Shown piece after piece: positions 54,816 through 64,000 of a DNA stretch of 64,000 nucleotides. The position numbers and the translations under genes were made by a program. How positions within the stretch are numbered: position 1 is the first letter of the stretch; each line of letters opens with the position of its first letter. The notes below the pieces were generated by a model that had not been told where the DNA came from, searched no databases, and saw only the letters and a program-made list of their open reading frames with translations. The DNA is from Rheinheimera sp. (GTDB taxonomy: Bacteria; Pseudomonadota; Gammaproteobacteria; Enterobacterales; Alteromonadaceae), in assembly GCF_030690345.1 (NCBI RefSeq), contig NZ_JAUYGV010000001.1, forward strand, positions 124,001 through 188,000. The letters run 5' to 3'.

Positions 54816-55460
54816 TCAGAAATTCAGTGCAACACCGGTACCCAGCAATGACATATCACTTTCAAACTGATAGCTAACGTATAAATCAATCATCGGTGTT
54901 ATGCGGTACCGTGCAGCTACATCGCCAACAGTGCTGCTTTCTCTGTCCGAGCCGTCACTGTAACGCAGCGCTGCAGACAGCTCAAGATTGTGTATTACGC
55001 GATAACGAAAACCGGCAGCGGCCTGAAAGCCATTGAAGGTGTCTTTTTCAAAGTCGACTACTCTGACTTCTGAACGGATATAACCGGCTTCAAAAAATGA
55101 ATCGATGTTGTTTGTAACAGTTTGGCGCAAACCCAGGCCCAGTTCTAACTCAGACACCTCCAGTTCCAGGCCCATAATATCGCCTATTACATCAAGATCG
55201 CCGGACACGTCGTTGTAAGACGCATGCAGGTATATGGTGTCAGACAATAAATAACTGCCGTTAAGCTGATAACCATCCAACTCAATGTTGTCACTGCCGC
55301 TATTTTTAAGCGTCATTCTGGCAAAGCCGGCACTGACATAATCCCAGCTAATGTCCGGCGTAGCAGCCGGGTTCCAACGAATGTCAGACGTGTTGGCCTG
55401 TACAGTAAAAGCAGAGCAGCCCAAAGCGGTCAGAGCCAGGCCAGCGATAAGTGACTTCAT
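54816..55460 (-). CDS. Outer-membrane beta-barrel protein
   Basis: 214 residues from the ATG at 55460, with AGAGG upstream; longer versions lack a signal at the N-terminus. The signal peptide ends near 22 (SAFTVQA). The mature part is built of alternating strands: YQLNGSYLLSDTIYLHASYN, LGLGLRQTV, FQAAAGFRYRV and LSAALRYSDGS. It ends VALNF with a terminal Phe. An eight-stranded OmpA/OmpW-like barrel is likely. Function unknown. Confidence 0.85.
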   Translation of the reverse strand: MKSLIAGLALTALGCSAFTVQANTSDIRWNPAATPDISWDYVSAGFARMTLKNSGSDNIELDGYQLNGSYLLSDTIYLHASYNDVSGDLDVIGDIMGLELEVSELELGLGLRQTVTNNIDSFFEAGYIRSEVRVVDFEKDTFNGFQAAAGFRYRVIHNLELSAALRYSDGSDRESSTVGDVAARYRITPMIDLYVSYQFESDMSLLGTGVALNF

Positions 55461-55626
55461 AAAACCTCTGTTGTGATCTAAGGAAAATAAACGCCAACAG
55501 AGTAGCATCTTTGCAGTAAATAAGTGAACGTGTTCAATGGCAGAACCCTCAGATTTTAAAAACAATTAAAGAGAAAAGATAACTTGCCGACAACAAGTTA
55601 ATAACTCAAACCGCAAGGGCAGTGGT

Positions 55627-56346
55627 GTGAAAGTTAACTCGCAGCATACAAATCCAATATCGCAAATTATCCCGAACAGTTCTGTAGCGGAAATCCACAA
55701 GCCGCTAAATAGTAAAGAGCAGTTAAACAGAGAACTTGGGCGACTGGCAGCGGATATTTATCACCAAGGTGAACACCAGCAACCTGAGCCGGTTTACAAC
55801 AAGGCGATGACGATAACAATGGCTGGTGCTTTGCTGACTAAAGAAGCCGAAGAGCAAGCAATAACTGATATTTCCAGGGCAAGCGCCAATCTTTATATGC
55901 CAAGCGGTGAGGTATCCAAGTCTGTTGAAAAAATGTTCTCTCAATATGGCAAGATCATGGCATGGATAGCCAGCGAACTACCTTCTTTAGCCAATAAGAA
56001 CTGGGGCCTGTCAATTAATCAATCAGGTGAACCGGAAGTTACAGGCTCACTCAGCGATGCTGAAAAAGCATTAATAGCTGAAAAATTTAATAGTAACGAA
56101 GATTTTGTAGCAGCCGCTAAAGACTTTAAGTCTGGCTACCTGAAATACACTGAGCTCAGCGTAAGAGGCTGGTCAAACTATGACGTAAATGAAGAGAATT
56201 TTTCTAAGGTATTTGATTTAAAGGAGATATTGGACAACGTACAAGGCAATGAGGCTTTTAAAAAAGCCTGGGGTAAAGACTTTAGCTGGCTTGAGCTAAA
56301 CGATAATATTTCAGCTCAACTCAGACGAAATGCGGAAAAACTTTAA
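55627..56346 (+). CDS. Uncharacterised helical protein
   Basis: I do not recognise this 239-residue protein. GTG at 55627 is the first start of the open frame; no clear ribosome site precedes it. There is no signal peptide or membrane segment. It looks mostly helical and charged, with a low-complexity polar N-terminal 50 residues and segments such as LSDAEKALIAEKFNSNED near 140. It is clearly AT-richer than the neighbours, which suggests later arrival. A single gene between divergent promoters. Confidence 0.65.
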   Translation: MKVNSQHTNPISQIIPNSSVAEIHKPLNSKEQLNRELGRLAADIYHQGEHQQPEPVYNKAMTITMAGALLTKEAEEQAITDISRASANLYMPSGEVSKSVEKMFSQYGKIMAWIASELPSLANKNWGLSINQSGEPEVTGSLSDAEKALIAEKFNSNEDFVAAAKDFKSGYLKYTELSVRGWSNYDVNEENFSKVFDLKEILDNVQGNEAFKKAWGKDFSWLELNDNISAQLRRNAEKL

Positions 56347-56570
56347 TCTTTTGCAGAAGGAGGAGCAGCAGACAAGCGTTTAGTTAATTATAAATATCAT
56401 TTAACATAATATACATTATGGGATATTAAGTGTTTACGGTTAAACAGGCTATTGCCATCAGTTCTGCATCCTAAAATCTCTGCTGTGTTGTTATGAATTC
56501 AATTCAGGCTTTTCATTTAGGTTTAACGCTGTAAAATGCTGTCATACTGTTTTTACCTTAAAGGCTGTGT

Positions 56571-56831
56571 ATGGCACTTACTATTCGCCCCAATGATGAA
56601 CAACTGGACATTTTAGCCAAAGCGCAGCGTATGACTGCGGAGCTTACTTACTCTAAAGCTATCTTTAAAGGCCTTGCCGAATATGTGCAGCTGAAAAAAG
56701 ACTTTGATGAGCTGGAGAAAAAACATAACGCTTTGGCACATGCCCACGCCGAATTAAAAGAAACCGTAACCCTGTACGTTATGGCCAAAACCAAGCTGGA
56801 GCGTTTGCTGGAAACCAAAGCGCCTGATTAG
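56571..56831 (+). CDS. Small RHH-like coiled-coil protein
   Basis: 86 residues. The first 45 look like a ribbon-helix-helix: strand ALTIRP, helix DEQLDILAKAQRM, helix YSKAIFKGLAEYV. After that a coiled coil of about 35 residues (FDELEKKHNALAHAHAELKETV) would dimerise it. The family is not recognised; DNA binding is inference from the predicted shape. The stop codon lies inside a short hairpin (GCGCC / GGCGC) that may act as terminator. Confidence 0.7.
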   Translation: MALTIRPNDEQLDILAKAQRMTAELTYSKAIFKGLAEYVQLKKDFDELEKKHNALAHAHAELKETVTLYVMAKTKLERLLETKAPD

Positions 56832-56844
56832 GCGCCTTTCTTTG
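56820..56844 (+). terminator. Weak terminator over the stop codon of the small gene
   Basis: GCGCC (56820-56824) pairs with GGCGC (56831-56835), followed by a T-rich stretch. It is a short stem, and the TAG stop sits partly in it. Confidence 0.45.
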
Positions 56845-56856
56845 TTTAATAGCTAA

Positions 56857-58593
56857 CTAAGCTTGTTTAGCAATGTCTACCGGTTTTATCCCTACCTGAA
56901 TAGCTTCGCCGGCTTCGTTTACCTGGCGTACTGTAAGTAACAGTTGATCTAACCGCACCTGGTCGCCGATAACCACGCGGCGGTGAAAACGTTGCGCTAT
57001 GTAGGTAGCCAATGTTTGTTGCTTGTCTTCGTCGGCAAAGTTTATCGTGTAGAACGCATCTAAATCGCTCAGGCTGATATCGCCATTAAGCACGAAATCA
57101 CCGAAGAAGCTGCTGTTACTCAGTACCGATTTCTCTGCATCTTTGGCCAACACTTCACTGATTTTTTGTACATGCTTTAACTTGGCCAACACCATTAAGG
57201 TGTCGTGAGCGTTAAATACCGGTTTTTTCTCCGGCAGGATCCATTCACCGTCGCGTATTACGCCTAAAAACTGGATTGGCTGTTTAAAGGCTAAATCTTG
57301 CCAGCTTAATGCCAGCACCGGTGAGGTATCGGTTACTTTAAACGCCAGTACTTCCATGACATCGTTACTGGGTACGGCGTCCAGCGGCATGGCCTGGTCC
57401 GGTGCCAGTTCGGCCGGCACTTCCAGCTTTAACCAACGTGCTACCGGTACTATGCTCCAGCCTTGCACCACTAAAGAGACAATCACCACCACAAAGGCAA
57501 CGTCGAAATACAGATGTTCATCCGGCATGCCGGCTAACCACGGGAACAACGCCAGAATAATCGGTACCGCACCGCGCAGGCCTACCCAGCTGATAAACAA
57601 CTGATCGCGCGCCGGAAAACGAAACGGAATTAAGCTGAGAAACACCGCGACCGGTCTGGCGATAAAGATCAGGATCGCGGCTAATATCAATGCCGGCACC
57701 AGGTGGTTCATTAAATTACTCGGTACTACCAGCAAACCCAACATCAGGAACATGCCAATTTGGCTGATCCAGGCTAAACCATCGTGCATGCGCAGGATAT
57801 GGATAATTTGCGGTAATCGGGCATTACCCACCAGATAACCCATTAAATACACGGCTAAAAAGCCGCTGCCACCAAAGGAGTTGGTCAGCGCATAAATAAA
57901 GATACAGCTGGCCACTGCCAATAACGGGAAAAAGGCAAAGCTAAGCGGCAGTTTACGGCATAAAAACACAAACACCCGCCCTGCTGCATAACCCATAACC
58001 CCGCCGACCACGGCTTGTTGTAAAAAGGTGGTGGCCACTTCCCAGCTTAGCGTTTTGCCTTCGGCCAGCACTCCCACCAGGGTTAAAGTCAGTATTACCG
58101 CCATCGGATCATTACTGCCCGACTCAATTTCCAGCGTTGAGGCCACCCGCTCTTTAATACGCAGGCCTTGTGACTGGAAGATAGAAAATACCGCTGCAGC
58201 ATCGGTAGAGCTTAAAATTGCGCCGAGCAATAAGCCCTGCAACAAGGTCATATCTAATAAGTAAGCCGCAGAAACGCCGACAATGCCACAGGTTAACACT
58301 ACGCCAAGCGTGGCTAACATTGATGCCGGCGCCAGGGCGACGCGAAAACGCTCCGGGTGGGTACGCATACCGCCGTCGAACAGGATGATCACCAGCGCGA
58401 TAGAGCCGATTAAAAATGCCACCTGCGGGTTATCGAACTGAATGCCAACCAGGCCTTCTTCGCCGGCCAGCATGCCAATAACAAGGAATATCAATAGCAT
58501 AGGCGCGCCAAGGCGCGCCGAAATAAGCGTTGCTATAATACTGATTACAAAAAGAAGACCGCCAACTAATATTGCGAGGTTTATGCCATCCAC
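56857..58593 (-). CDS. nhaP2: Potassium/proton antiporter NhaP2 (CvrA)
   Basis: 578 residues, the same length as the E. coli protein. About twelve membrane helices lie in 1-390, with the transport-site acids in SSTDAAAVFSI near 130 and LEIESGSNDPMAV near 155. The cytoplasmic tail has a TrkA_C domain (about 405-490) and a CorC/HlyC-like end domain. It exports K+ (or Na+) in exchange for protons. It lies 17 bases after pyrF and may be read from the lapAB-pyrF promoter. Confidence 0.94.
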   Translation of the reverse strand: MDGINLAILVGGLLFVISIIATLISARLGAPMLLIFLVIGMLAGEEGLVGIQFDNPQVAFLIGSIALVIILFDGGMRTHPERFRVALAPASMLATLGVVLTCGIVGVSAAYLLDMTLLQGLLLGAILSSTDAAAVFSIFQSQGLRIKERVASTLEIESGSNDPMAVILTLTLVGVLAEGKTLSWEVATTFLQQAVVGGVMGYAAGRVFVFLCRKLPLSFAFFPLLAVASCIFIYALTNSFGGSGFLAVYLMGYLVGNARLPQIIHILRMHDGLAWISQIGMFLMLGLLVVPSNLMNHLVPALILAAILIFIARPVAVFLSLIPFRFPARDQLFISWVGLRGAVPIILALFPWLAGMPDEHLYFDVAFVVVIVSLVVQGWSIVPVARWLKLEVPAELAPDQAMPLDAVPSNDVMEVLAFKVTDTSPVLALSWQDLAFKQPIQFLGVIRDGEWILPEKKPVFNAHDTLMVLAKLKHVQKISEVLAKDAEKSVLSNSSFFGDFVLNGDISLSDLDAFYTINFADEDKQQTLATYIAQRFHRRVVIGDQVRLDQLLLTVRQVNEAGEAIQVGIKPVDIAKQA

Positions 58594-58610
58594 CCTAACC
58601 TCCTGATTAA

Positions 58611-59315
58611 TTAAGCGTTTGAAAGCTCCCGTACTATGGCGTTAAGCGCGTCCAGTGGCTGTGCAGCCTTGGTAATGGGACGGCCGATCACCATATAATC
58701 GACACCTGCAGCCAGTGCCTGAGCCGGTGTCATCACGCGTTTTTGGTCGTCCTGGCTACTGCTGGCCGGACGAATACCCGGGGTCACCAGGCAAAAATCC
58801 TTGCCAAACTGTTGCTTTAACAGTGTAGCTTCCTGTGCTGAACACACCACTCCGTCTAAACCGGCCTTATGCGTTAACCCGGCCAGCTTTACCACCTGCT
58901 GTGCCGGTGTCAGGTTAATACCCAGCTCGGTCAGGTCGCTCTGCTCCATACTGGTTAACACCGTAACAGCAATAAGGTGAGGTTTATCAGTACCATAAGA
59001 TACCAGAGATTCACGCGCGGCGCTCATCATTTTGCTGCCGCCACTGGCGTGCACATTAACCATCCAGACGCCAAGATCGGCAGCAGCTTTAACGGCTTTG
59101 GCTACGGTATTGGGGATATCGTGAAATTTTAAATCGAGAAACACATCAAAGCGGCGCTGCTGTAATTCCTGCACCAGCTGCGGGCCAAAATGGGTAAACA
59201 TCTCCTTGCCCACTTTTAGCCGGCATAAGGCAGGATCCAGCTGGCTGACTAAGTTCAGCGCTGCGGCTTTTTGTTCAAAATCAAGGGCGACCACCACCGG
59301 GGTTTGACAAGACAT
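58611..59315 (-). CDS. pyrF: Orotidine-5'-phosphate decarboxylase
   Basis: 234 residues. Last step of UMP synthesis. The catalytic D-x-K-x-x-D is in [16 protein letters not shown] near residue 61. VALDFEQ at the N-terminus, [11 protein letters not shown] near 175 and [10 protein letters not shown] near 212 are phosphate- and ribose-binding parts. It is 12 bases after lapB, the same order as in E. coli. Confidence 0.96.
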   Translation of the reverse strand: MSCQTPVVVALDFEQKAAALNLVSQLDPALCRLKVGKEMFTHFGPQLVQELQQRRFDVFLDLKFHDIPNTVAKAVKAAADLGVWMVNVHASGGSKMMSAARESLVSYGTDKPHLIAVTVLTSMEQSDLTELGINLTPAQQVVKLAGLTHKAGLDGVVCSAQEATLLKQQFGKDFCLVTPGIRPASSSQDDQKRVMTPAQALAAGVDYMVIGRPITKAAQPLDALNAIVRELSNA

Positions 59316-59327
59316 CTGCTTTCCTTT

Positions 59328-60464
59328 CTAACGACCGTCAATGCCGCGAATGGGTTCTACACTTTCCCATTGCTGACAAGACGGACACAACCAATAATGT
59401 TTGCGGGTTTTAAAACCGCAGTTGCGGCAACTGTATAACGATTTTTTTTCCAGATAGGCGTTCACAAGCTCTTCAACTGAGGATAACACCTCAGCCGCCG
59501 GTGCCGATTGCTGCTGGCGAATTTGTAATAACTGCTGGAACAAGCGAATACCGGGTTGCTGTTTTAGTTTATCAAGCAAAAATTGCTCGGCAGCCGTGGC
59601 GGAACCGTGCTCAGCCAACCAGCGCGCCAACAATACTATGGCGGTAATATTATGTTGTTTATTCGCCAGTTGGCTTAGCAGCTGATACCACTCATCATCT
59701 GCCAGGTCGCATTGCTGCAGTAGCGGCAGTATTTCGGCACTCCACTGTGGTTTATGTTCCACAATATACAGCAATGCTGATTTAGCCAGTGCCGTTTGTT
59801 GACGGCCAAGCGCCAGTTGGGCTAACTCAAACTTTGGCCGGATAGCCGCCGGGTAATGCTCTGCCAATTGCAGCAGTGTGTCGGCGTCTTGTTGCGGCAA
59901 CTGCTTAAGAGCTTCAATTTGCATATTCGCCTGGGCAATACGCAACGAGCGTGAATCGGTATTATCTACCGCGGCACTGTATTGCACGGCTTTGTGCCAC
60001 TCGTGGGTGGCAATAAAGATACTGAATAACTGCTTTAATGCGTTCTCGGCCAGTACCGGCGATTTTACCAGGTTAACCAGCAGCTTTTCGGCTCTGTCAT
60101 ATAAACCGGCGGAGAAATAGTCTTTTGCCAGTTCAAACTGAATTTGTTGTGCCTGTGGCTTGGGTAGCTTTAGCTGATGTAACTTTTCATGAATGCGGAT
60201 CGCCTTATCCCAATCGCCTTTGCGGCGAAACAGGTTGGCCAGTGCCAGATAGGTTTCAATGGTAGCCGCTTCGATATCCAGCAGTTCAAGCAACTGCTCT
60301 ATCGCTTTATCTTCCTGATCTGTCAGTAAAAAATTTAAACCGGATGACAAATTGCGGGTAATATTGGCGCGGCCTTTCAGCTCTTTATGCTTAACGCTAT
60401 TGCGGCCCATAAACCAACCATAGGCTGCTGCCACCGGTAATAACAAAAACAGCAGCTCTAACAT
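59328..60464 (-). CDS. lapB: Lipopolysaccharide assembly protein LapB
   Basis: 378 residues. Adapter that hands LpxC to FtsH for degradation and so sets lipopolysaccharide levels. One N-terminal membrane helix (LELLFLLLPVAAAYGWFM) is followed by TPR repeats at about 35-330. A rubredoxin-like zinc site, CRNCGFKTRKHYWLCPSC, lies near 355 with its four cysteines intact. It is 3 bases after lapA. Confidence 0.96.
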   Translation of the reverse strand: MLELLFLLLPVAAAYGWFMGRNSVKHKELKGRANITRNLSSGLNFLLTDQEDKAIEQLLELLDIEAATIETYLALANLFRRKGDWDKAIRIHEKLHQLKLPKPQAQQIQFELAKDYFSAGLYDRAEKLLVNLVKSPVLAENALKQLFSIFIATHEWHKAVQYSAAVDNTDSRSLRIAQANMQIEALKQLPQQDADTLLQLAEHYPAAIRPKFELAQLALGRQQTALAKSALLYIVEHKPQWSAEILPLLQQCDLADDEWYQLLSQLANKQHNITAIVLLARWLAEHGSATAAEQFLLDKLKQQPGIRLFQQLLQIRQQQSAPAAEVLSSVEELVNAYLEKKSLYSCRNCGFKTRKHYWLCPSCQQWESVEPIRGIDGR

Positions 60465-60467
60465 AGG

Positions 60468-60710
60468 CTAGCTGTTTTCCGTTGATTTACGCAGCCAACC
60501 CTTAGCTTTACGTTGCAATGAGTACAGCAGAGCTATCATCAGGCCAAGTACAATGCCCAATAACAGGAAGATCAGTGCAATGTCGACAACTCTTAAGCGG
60601 GCACTGATAACAAGAAGGTGTAAATCAGCCAGTTGCTGATTAATAGAGCCAAACAGCACCCCTACTACAATCAGGGCTACTATTACGGCGATATAAAGTA
60701 GTCTGCGCAA
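60468..60710 (-). CDS. lapA: Lipopolysaccharide assembly protein LapA
   Basis: 80 residues with two membrane helices, LLYIAVIVALIVVGVLFGS and ALIFLLLGIVLGLMIALLY, and a basic tail. It works with LapB at the inner membrane. It lies 41 bases downstream of ihfB and 3 bases before lapB. Confidence 0.93.
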   Translation of the reverse strand: MRRLLYIAVIVALIVVGVLFGSINQQLADLHLLVISARLRVVDIALIFLLLGIVLGLMIALLYSLQRKAKGWLRKSTENS

Positions 60711-60751
60711 GGGAAACTCCGTTCACGCCTGCAAACTCAGGATAATGAGGT

Positions 60752-61036
60752 TCAGGTATTGTCTTTTACGCGGTCACGTAATTCTTTGCCCGGCTTGAAA
60801 TGCGGTACATATTTACCGTCCAGTTCAACTTTATCACCGGTTTTAGGGTTACGCCCTACACGTGGAGCACGGTAGTGCAATGAGAAACTGCCAAAGCCAC
60901 GAATTTCAATACGTTCGTTGCCAGCTAATGACTGTGCCATCTGCTCGAGGATTTCTTTAACTGAAGCTTCAACATCCTTGACCTGAATATGGGGGAAATC
61001 AGTAGCTAATTTTTCAATTAATTCAGATTTGGTCAT
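60752..61036 (-). CDS. ihfB: Integration host factor subunit beta
   Basis: 94 residues from [11 protein letters not shown] at 61036; E. coli IhfB has 94. DNA-bending nucleoid protein that pairs with IhfA. The family arm [20 protein letters not shown] (about 62-81) contains the intercalating Pro, and [14 protein letters not shown] precedes it. It is 64 bases after rpsA, the conserved order. Confidence 0.97.
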   Translation of the reverse strand: MTKSELIEKLATDFPHIQVKDVEASVKEILEQMAQSLAGNERIEIRGFGSFSLHYRAPRVGRNPKTGDKVELDGKYVPHFKPGKELRDRVKDNT

Positions 61037-61100
61037 AGACCCTCCGGCAAACCTGCGGTTGGATAAAGCAGGAGGCACAAGCCCCCTGCTTTGCTGGCAA

Positions 61101-62780
61101 TTAATCCTGCTTCTGAGCAGCTTTAAATGCTTCGGCCATAGCGTTACCACCAAAATCAGCTTCTTGTTGCTTGCTGTTGACAGTATCCATAGCTTCTTTT
61201 TCTTCAGCTTCGAACTTCGCTTTGATTGACAGGCTGATTACGCGGTTTTTGCGGTCAACACCCATTAAACGAGCTTCAATTTCTTCGCCTACTTTCAGTA
61301 CCGTAGTGGCATCTTCAATACGCTCACGCGCGATATCAGATACACGAACATAACCTTCTACAGCACCTTCTAACATAACAGTAGCGCCTTTAGCGTCAAC
61401 GGCAGTTACTTCACCTTTAACGATAGCACCTTTTTTGTTGTCAGCAAGGTAGCCGTTGAACGGGTCTTCGTCCAGCTGCTTGATACCTAAAGAAATACGC
61501 TCGCGCTCAGGGTCAACTTGTAACACAACTGCGTGTACTTCGTCGCCTTTCTTGAATTCACGAACCGCTTCTTCGCCAGTGGCGTTCCAGCTGATGTCTG
61601 ATAAGTGAACCAGACCATCGATGCCGCCGTCTAAGCCGATGAAGATACCGAAGTCAGTGATTGACTTGATCTTACCGCTTACACGATCACCCTTGTTGAA
61701 GCCCTTAGCGAACTCTTCCCATGGGTTGGCTTTACACTGTTTCAGGCCTAAAGAAATACGACGACGTTCTTCGTCGATTTCCAGAACCATAACTTCCACT
61801 GAATCACCTAAGTTAACCACTTTAGATGGGTGGATGTTCTTGTTGGTCCAGTCCATTTCTGACACGTGTACTAAACCTTCAACGCCTTCTTCGATTTCTA
61901 CGAAGCAGCCGTAATCAGTCAGGTTAGTTACGCGACCAGTAATGCGGGCGCCTTCAGGGTAACGTGATGCGATAGCGGCCCATGGATCTTCACCCATTTG
62001 CTTCAGACCTAAAGATACACGTTGTTTTTCGCGGTCGAATTTCAGTACTTTTACCGGAATTTCGTCGCCAACATTAACGATTTCGCTTGGGTGCTTAACG
62101 CGCTTCCATGCCATATCTGTGATATGCAGTAAGCCGTCTACGCCACCTAAGTCTACGAATGCACCGTAGTCAGTCAGGTTCTTAACGATACCTTTAACTT
62201 CCATGCCTTCTTCCAGCGTTTCTAACAGCTGGTCACGTTCATGGCTGCTTTCTGATTCAATAACCGCACGACGTGATACCACCACGTTGTTACGCTTCTG
62301 ATCCAGCTTGATAACTTTGAACTCAAGTTCTTTGTTTTCCAGGTGCAGTGTGTCACGCACCGGACGTACGTCTACTAATGAACCAGGCAAGAATGCACGA
62401 ATACCGTCAACTTCAACTGTGAAACCACCTTTAACTTTACCAGTGATAACACCGATAACAGTTTCTTTGTCTTCACAGGCTTTTTCCAGGCGTACCCAGG
62501 CTTCGTGACGTTTGGCTTTTTCGCGAGATAACAGGGTTTCACCGAAACCGTCTTCAATCGCATCTAAAGCAACGTCAATGATGTCGCCAACGCTTACTTC
62601 GATTTCGCCGCTCAGATTTTTGAACTGCTCAACCGGAATAGCGGCTTCTGACTTCAGGCCGGCGTCAACCATGACGACGTCTTTCAGAACGGCTACAACA
62701 GTACCTTTAACAATGGCACCCGGACGGGTTTCGATAGACTTGAGGCTTTCCTCAAATAATTGTGCAAAATTTTCAGTCAT
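61101..62780 (-). CDS. rpsA: 30S ribosomal protein S1
   Basis: 559 residues from [13 protein letters not shown] at 62780. Six S1 RNA-binding repeats follow one another from about residue 20 to 540. Clear cores are [40 protein letters not shown] and [20 protein letters not shown]. It recruits mRNA to the 30S subunit. The codon choice is strongly biased (for example lysine and threonine codons differ from the neighbours), as expected of a highly expressed gene. It is 111 bases after cmk. Confidence 0.98.
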   Translation of the reverse strand: MTENFAQLFEESLKSIETRPGAIVKGTVVAVLKDVVMVDAGLKSEAAIPVEQFKNLSGEIEVSVGDIIDVALDAIEDGFGETLLSREKAKRHEAWVRLEKACEDKETVIGVITGKVKGGFTVEVDGIRAFLPGSLVDVRPVRDTLHLENKELEFKVIKLDQKRNNVVVSRRAVIESESSHERDQLLETLEEGMEVKGIVKNLTDYGAFVDLGGVDGLLHITDMAWKRVKHPSEIVNVGDEIPVKVLKFDREKQRVSLGLKQMGEDPWAAIASRYPEGARITGRVTNLTDYGCFVEIEEGVEGLVHVSEMDWTNKNIHPSKVVNLGDSVEVMVLEIDEERRRISLGLKQCKANPWEEFAKGFNKGDRVSGKIKSITDFGIFIGLDGGIDGLVHLSDISWNATGEEAVREFKKGDEVHAVVLQVDPERERISLGIKQLDEDPFNGYLADNKKGAIVKGEVTAVDAKGATVMLEGAVEGYVRVSDIARERIEDATTVLKVGEEIEARLMGVDRKNRVISLSIKAKFEAEEKEAMDTVNSKQQEADFGGNAMAEAFKAAQKQD

Positions 62781-62891
62781 ATTCACTTTTTCAGTTAAGT
62801 GCGCCACAGAACATCATGTTCGTATGGGGTTGCTAAATTTACCTGTTTAAATCCGTTTAACAGGCTGTCCAAAATGCGGTTTTGGCCTGGT

Positions 62892-63581
62892 TCACACCAC
62901 AGCGGGCAATTTCATCCCGGCGTAGTTCAGTACCTCTTCCAACACTTGTTCAATCGATTTATTGGTCGAATCCAGCATATAGGCGTCGGCAGCTGGTTTC
63001 AGCGGCGCGGTGGCACGGTTAATATCGCGCTCGTCTCTGGCCTGGATTTCGTTCAAAAGGTCGCCGATATTAACATCAAAGCCCTTTTCTTTCAACTCTA
63101 AATAGCGCCGTCTGGCGCGCTCTTCCGCGCTGGCTGTTAAAAAGATTTTAACGTCTGCCTGCGGGAAAACCACAGTACCCATATCACGGCCATCGGCCAC
63201 TAAGCCCGGTGCTTCAGCAAAAGCACGCTGACGCCGCAATAAGGCTTCACGCACCCTGGGTAACGAGGCTATTTTCGATGCCAGGCCGCCGACTTCTTCG
63301 GTACGGATAGTGTGTGATACGTTCTCGCCTTCCAGCGTAATACGCACATTGCCCTGTTCATCACTGCTGAACTGTACGTCCAGATGAGCCGCTAACGGCT
63401 GCAGGGCTTCTTCATCGTCACAGGGAATATTATGGTGCACAGCGGCAAGGGCCAGTACGCGGTAAATTGCGCCACTGTCGAGTAATTGCCAGCCTAAACG
63501 TTGTGCCAGCAGGCGACAAATTGTGCCTTTGCCGGAACCGCCCGGGCCATCGATGGTAATTACTGCTGCAGAGTGTGGCAT
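62892..63581 (-). CDS. cmk: Cytidylate kinase
   Basis: 229 residues from the ATG at 63581; a TTG 15 bases earlier is less likely. It phosphorylates CMP and d[22 protein letters not shown] at the N-terminus is the P-loop, [14 protein letters not shown] near 122 binds CMP, and [17 protein letters not shown] near 183 is the LID region. It lies between aroA and rpsA as in other gammaproteobacteria. Confidence 0.96.
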   Translation of the reverse strand: MPHSAAVITIDGPGGSGKGTICRLLAQRLGWQLLDSGAIYRVLALAAVHHNIPCDDEEALQPLAAHLDVQFSSDEQGNVRITLEGENVSHTIRTEEVGGLASKIASLPRVREALLRRQRAFAEAPGLVADGRDMGTVVFPQADVKIFLTASAEERARRRYLELKEKGFDVNIGDLLNEIQARDERDINRATAPLKPAADAYMLDSTNKSIEQVLEEVLNYAGMKLPAVV

Positions 63582-63726
63582 CCTACCCCCTTCCAAACTA
63601 CTGGTTAATCGGATTTCAAAACCGCAGTATTATACAGCTTTTTGCGACAAAATCTGTGTTTAATTAAGATAAAACGAAGGAAAGACGCGCAGTTGGAAGG
63701 CTACGCGTCCGGATGCTCCTGGTGAT

Positions 63727-64000
63727 TTAACACGCCAGTTGCTGAAATAAACTGAAATAGGTCGGGAAGGTTTTTGCGGTACAATCCGGATCTTCAATCG
63801 TCACGGCAGTATCGCTCAGCGCCACTAATGAGAAACACATCGCCATACGATGGTCATTGTAAGTGGCAATACTGGCATGCTTAAGCGTGGCAGGCGGCGT
63901 CACTTTAATGTAATCGTGGCCTTCTTCTACCTCTGCGCCGACTTTTCTAAGCTCCGTTGCCATAGCGGCTAAGCGGTCGGTTTCCTTTACCCGCCAGTTA
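63727..64000 (-). CDS. aroA: 3-phosphoshikimate 1-carboxyvinyltransferase (EPSP synthase), C-terminal end
   Basis: Only the last 90 codons or so are in the window; the frame runs off the right edge. [20 protein letters not shown] and the motif [13 protein letters not shown] are conserved in AroA, as is the end [12 protein letters not shown]. It makes EPSP in the shikimate pathway. Upstream of cmk by 145 bases. Confidence 0.96.
   Translation of the reverse strand, partial: NWRVKETDRLAAMATELRKVGAEVEEGHDYIKVTPPATLKHASIATYNDHRMAMCFSLVALSDTAVTIEDPDCTAKTFPTYFSLFQQLAC

Overview
The window comes from a gammaproteobacterium of the Alteromonadales type. The best fit is the Rheinheimera / Arsukibacterium / Alishewanella group. 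This is inferred from protein style and from conserved gene orders: rlmL-glutaredoxin-uup-DUF3466-rmf-fabA, a HexR-controlled zwf-pgl-edd-glk-eda cluster, and aroA-cmk-rpsA-ihfB-lapA-lapB-pyrF. Almost all of it is ordinary chromosomal backbone, densely coded on both strands. No insertion sequence, CRISPR array or prophage is visible, and no stretch over 300 bases lacks a gene or a described feature.

Layout. 1-2641: 3' part of a TonB-dependent receptor. 2704-5587 (minus): a zincin-motif protein, a YgjV-like membrane protein and the AMPylase SelO. 5640-9620: a small accessory (defence-type) island. It holds a deletion scar of a type I restriction-modification locus, a SIR2-like protein, an Mrr endonuclease, an unrecognised protein and a FitAB/VapBC-type toxin-antitoxin pair. 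9650-9894: initiator tRNA-fMet with decayed tandem copies. 10100-17165: rlmL, glutaredoxin-like, uup, DUF3466 protein, rmf, fabA. 17311-24043: a small putative DNA-binding protein, a double-domain PTPS-like protein, an M23 peptidase, an M61 peptidase, hinT, a thioesterase and a LytS/LytTR two-component pair. 24052-34594: central carbon metabolism, with pfkA, pykA, hexR and the Entner-Doudoroff operon, carrying good HexR operators. 34738-41740: ybiT, dps, an HDOD protein, maeA and a DUF885 lipoprotein. 41898-49658: RND efflux pair, RNase J-like enzyme, ABC1-family kinase and MipA-like outer-membrane protein. 49726-56831: yghU, a kynurenine-type pair (alpha/beta hydrolase and kynU), a FemAB/GNAT-like protein, DUF938 and several unknowns. 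56857-64000 (minus): nhaP2, pyrF, lapB, lapA, ihfB, rpsA, cmk and the end of aroA.

How it fits together. Glucose enters through glk, zwf, pgl, edd and eda to pyruvate, with pykA and pfkA alongside. HexR (27858-28715) sits between pykA and zwf, and 15-bp palindromes of the form TGTAAT-N3-ATTACA lie upstream of both. FabA has a FabR-like palindrome just upstream. The part most likely to hold something undescribed is the 5.6-9.6 kb island. There the type I system has collapsed to an hsdR-start/hsdS-end fusion, directly followed by a compact SIR2-like / Mrr / unknown three-gene run.
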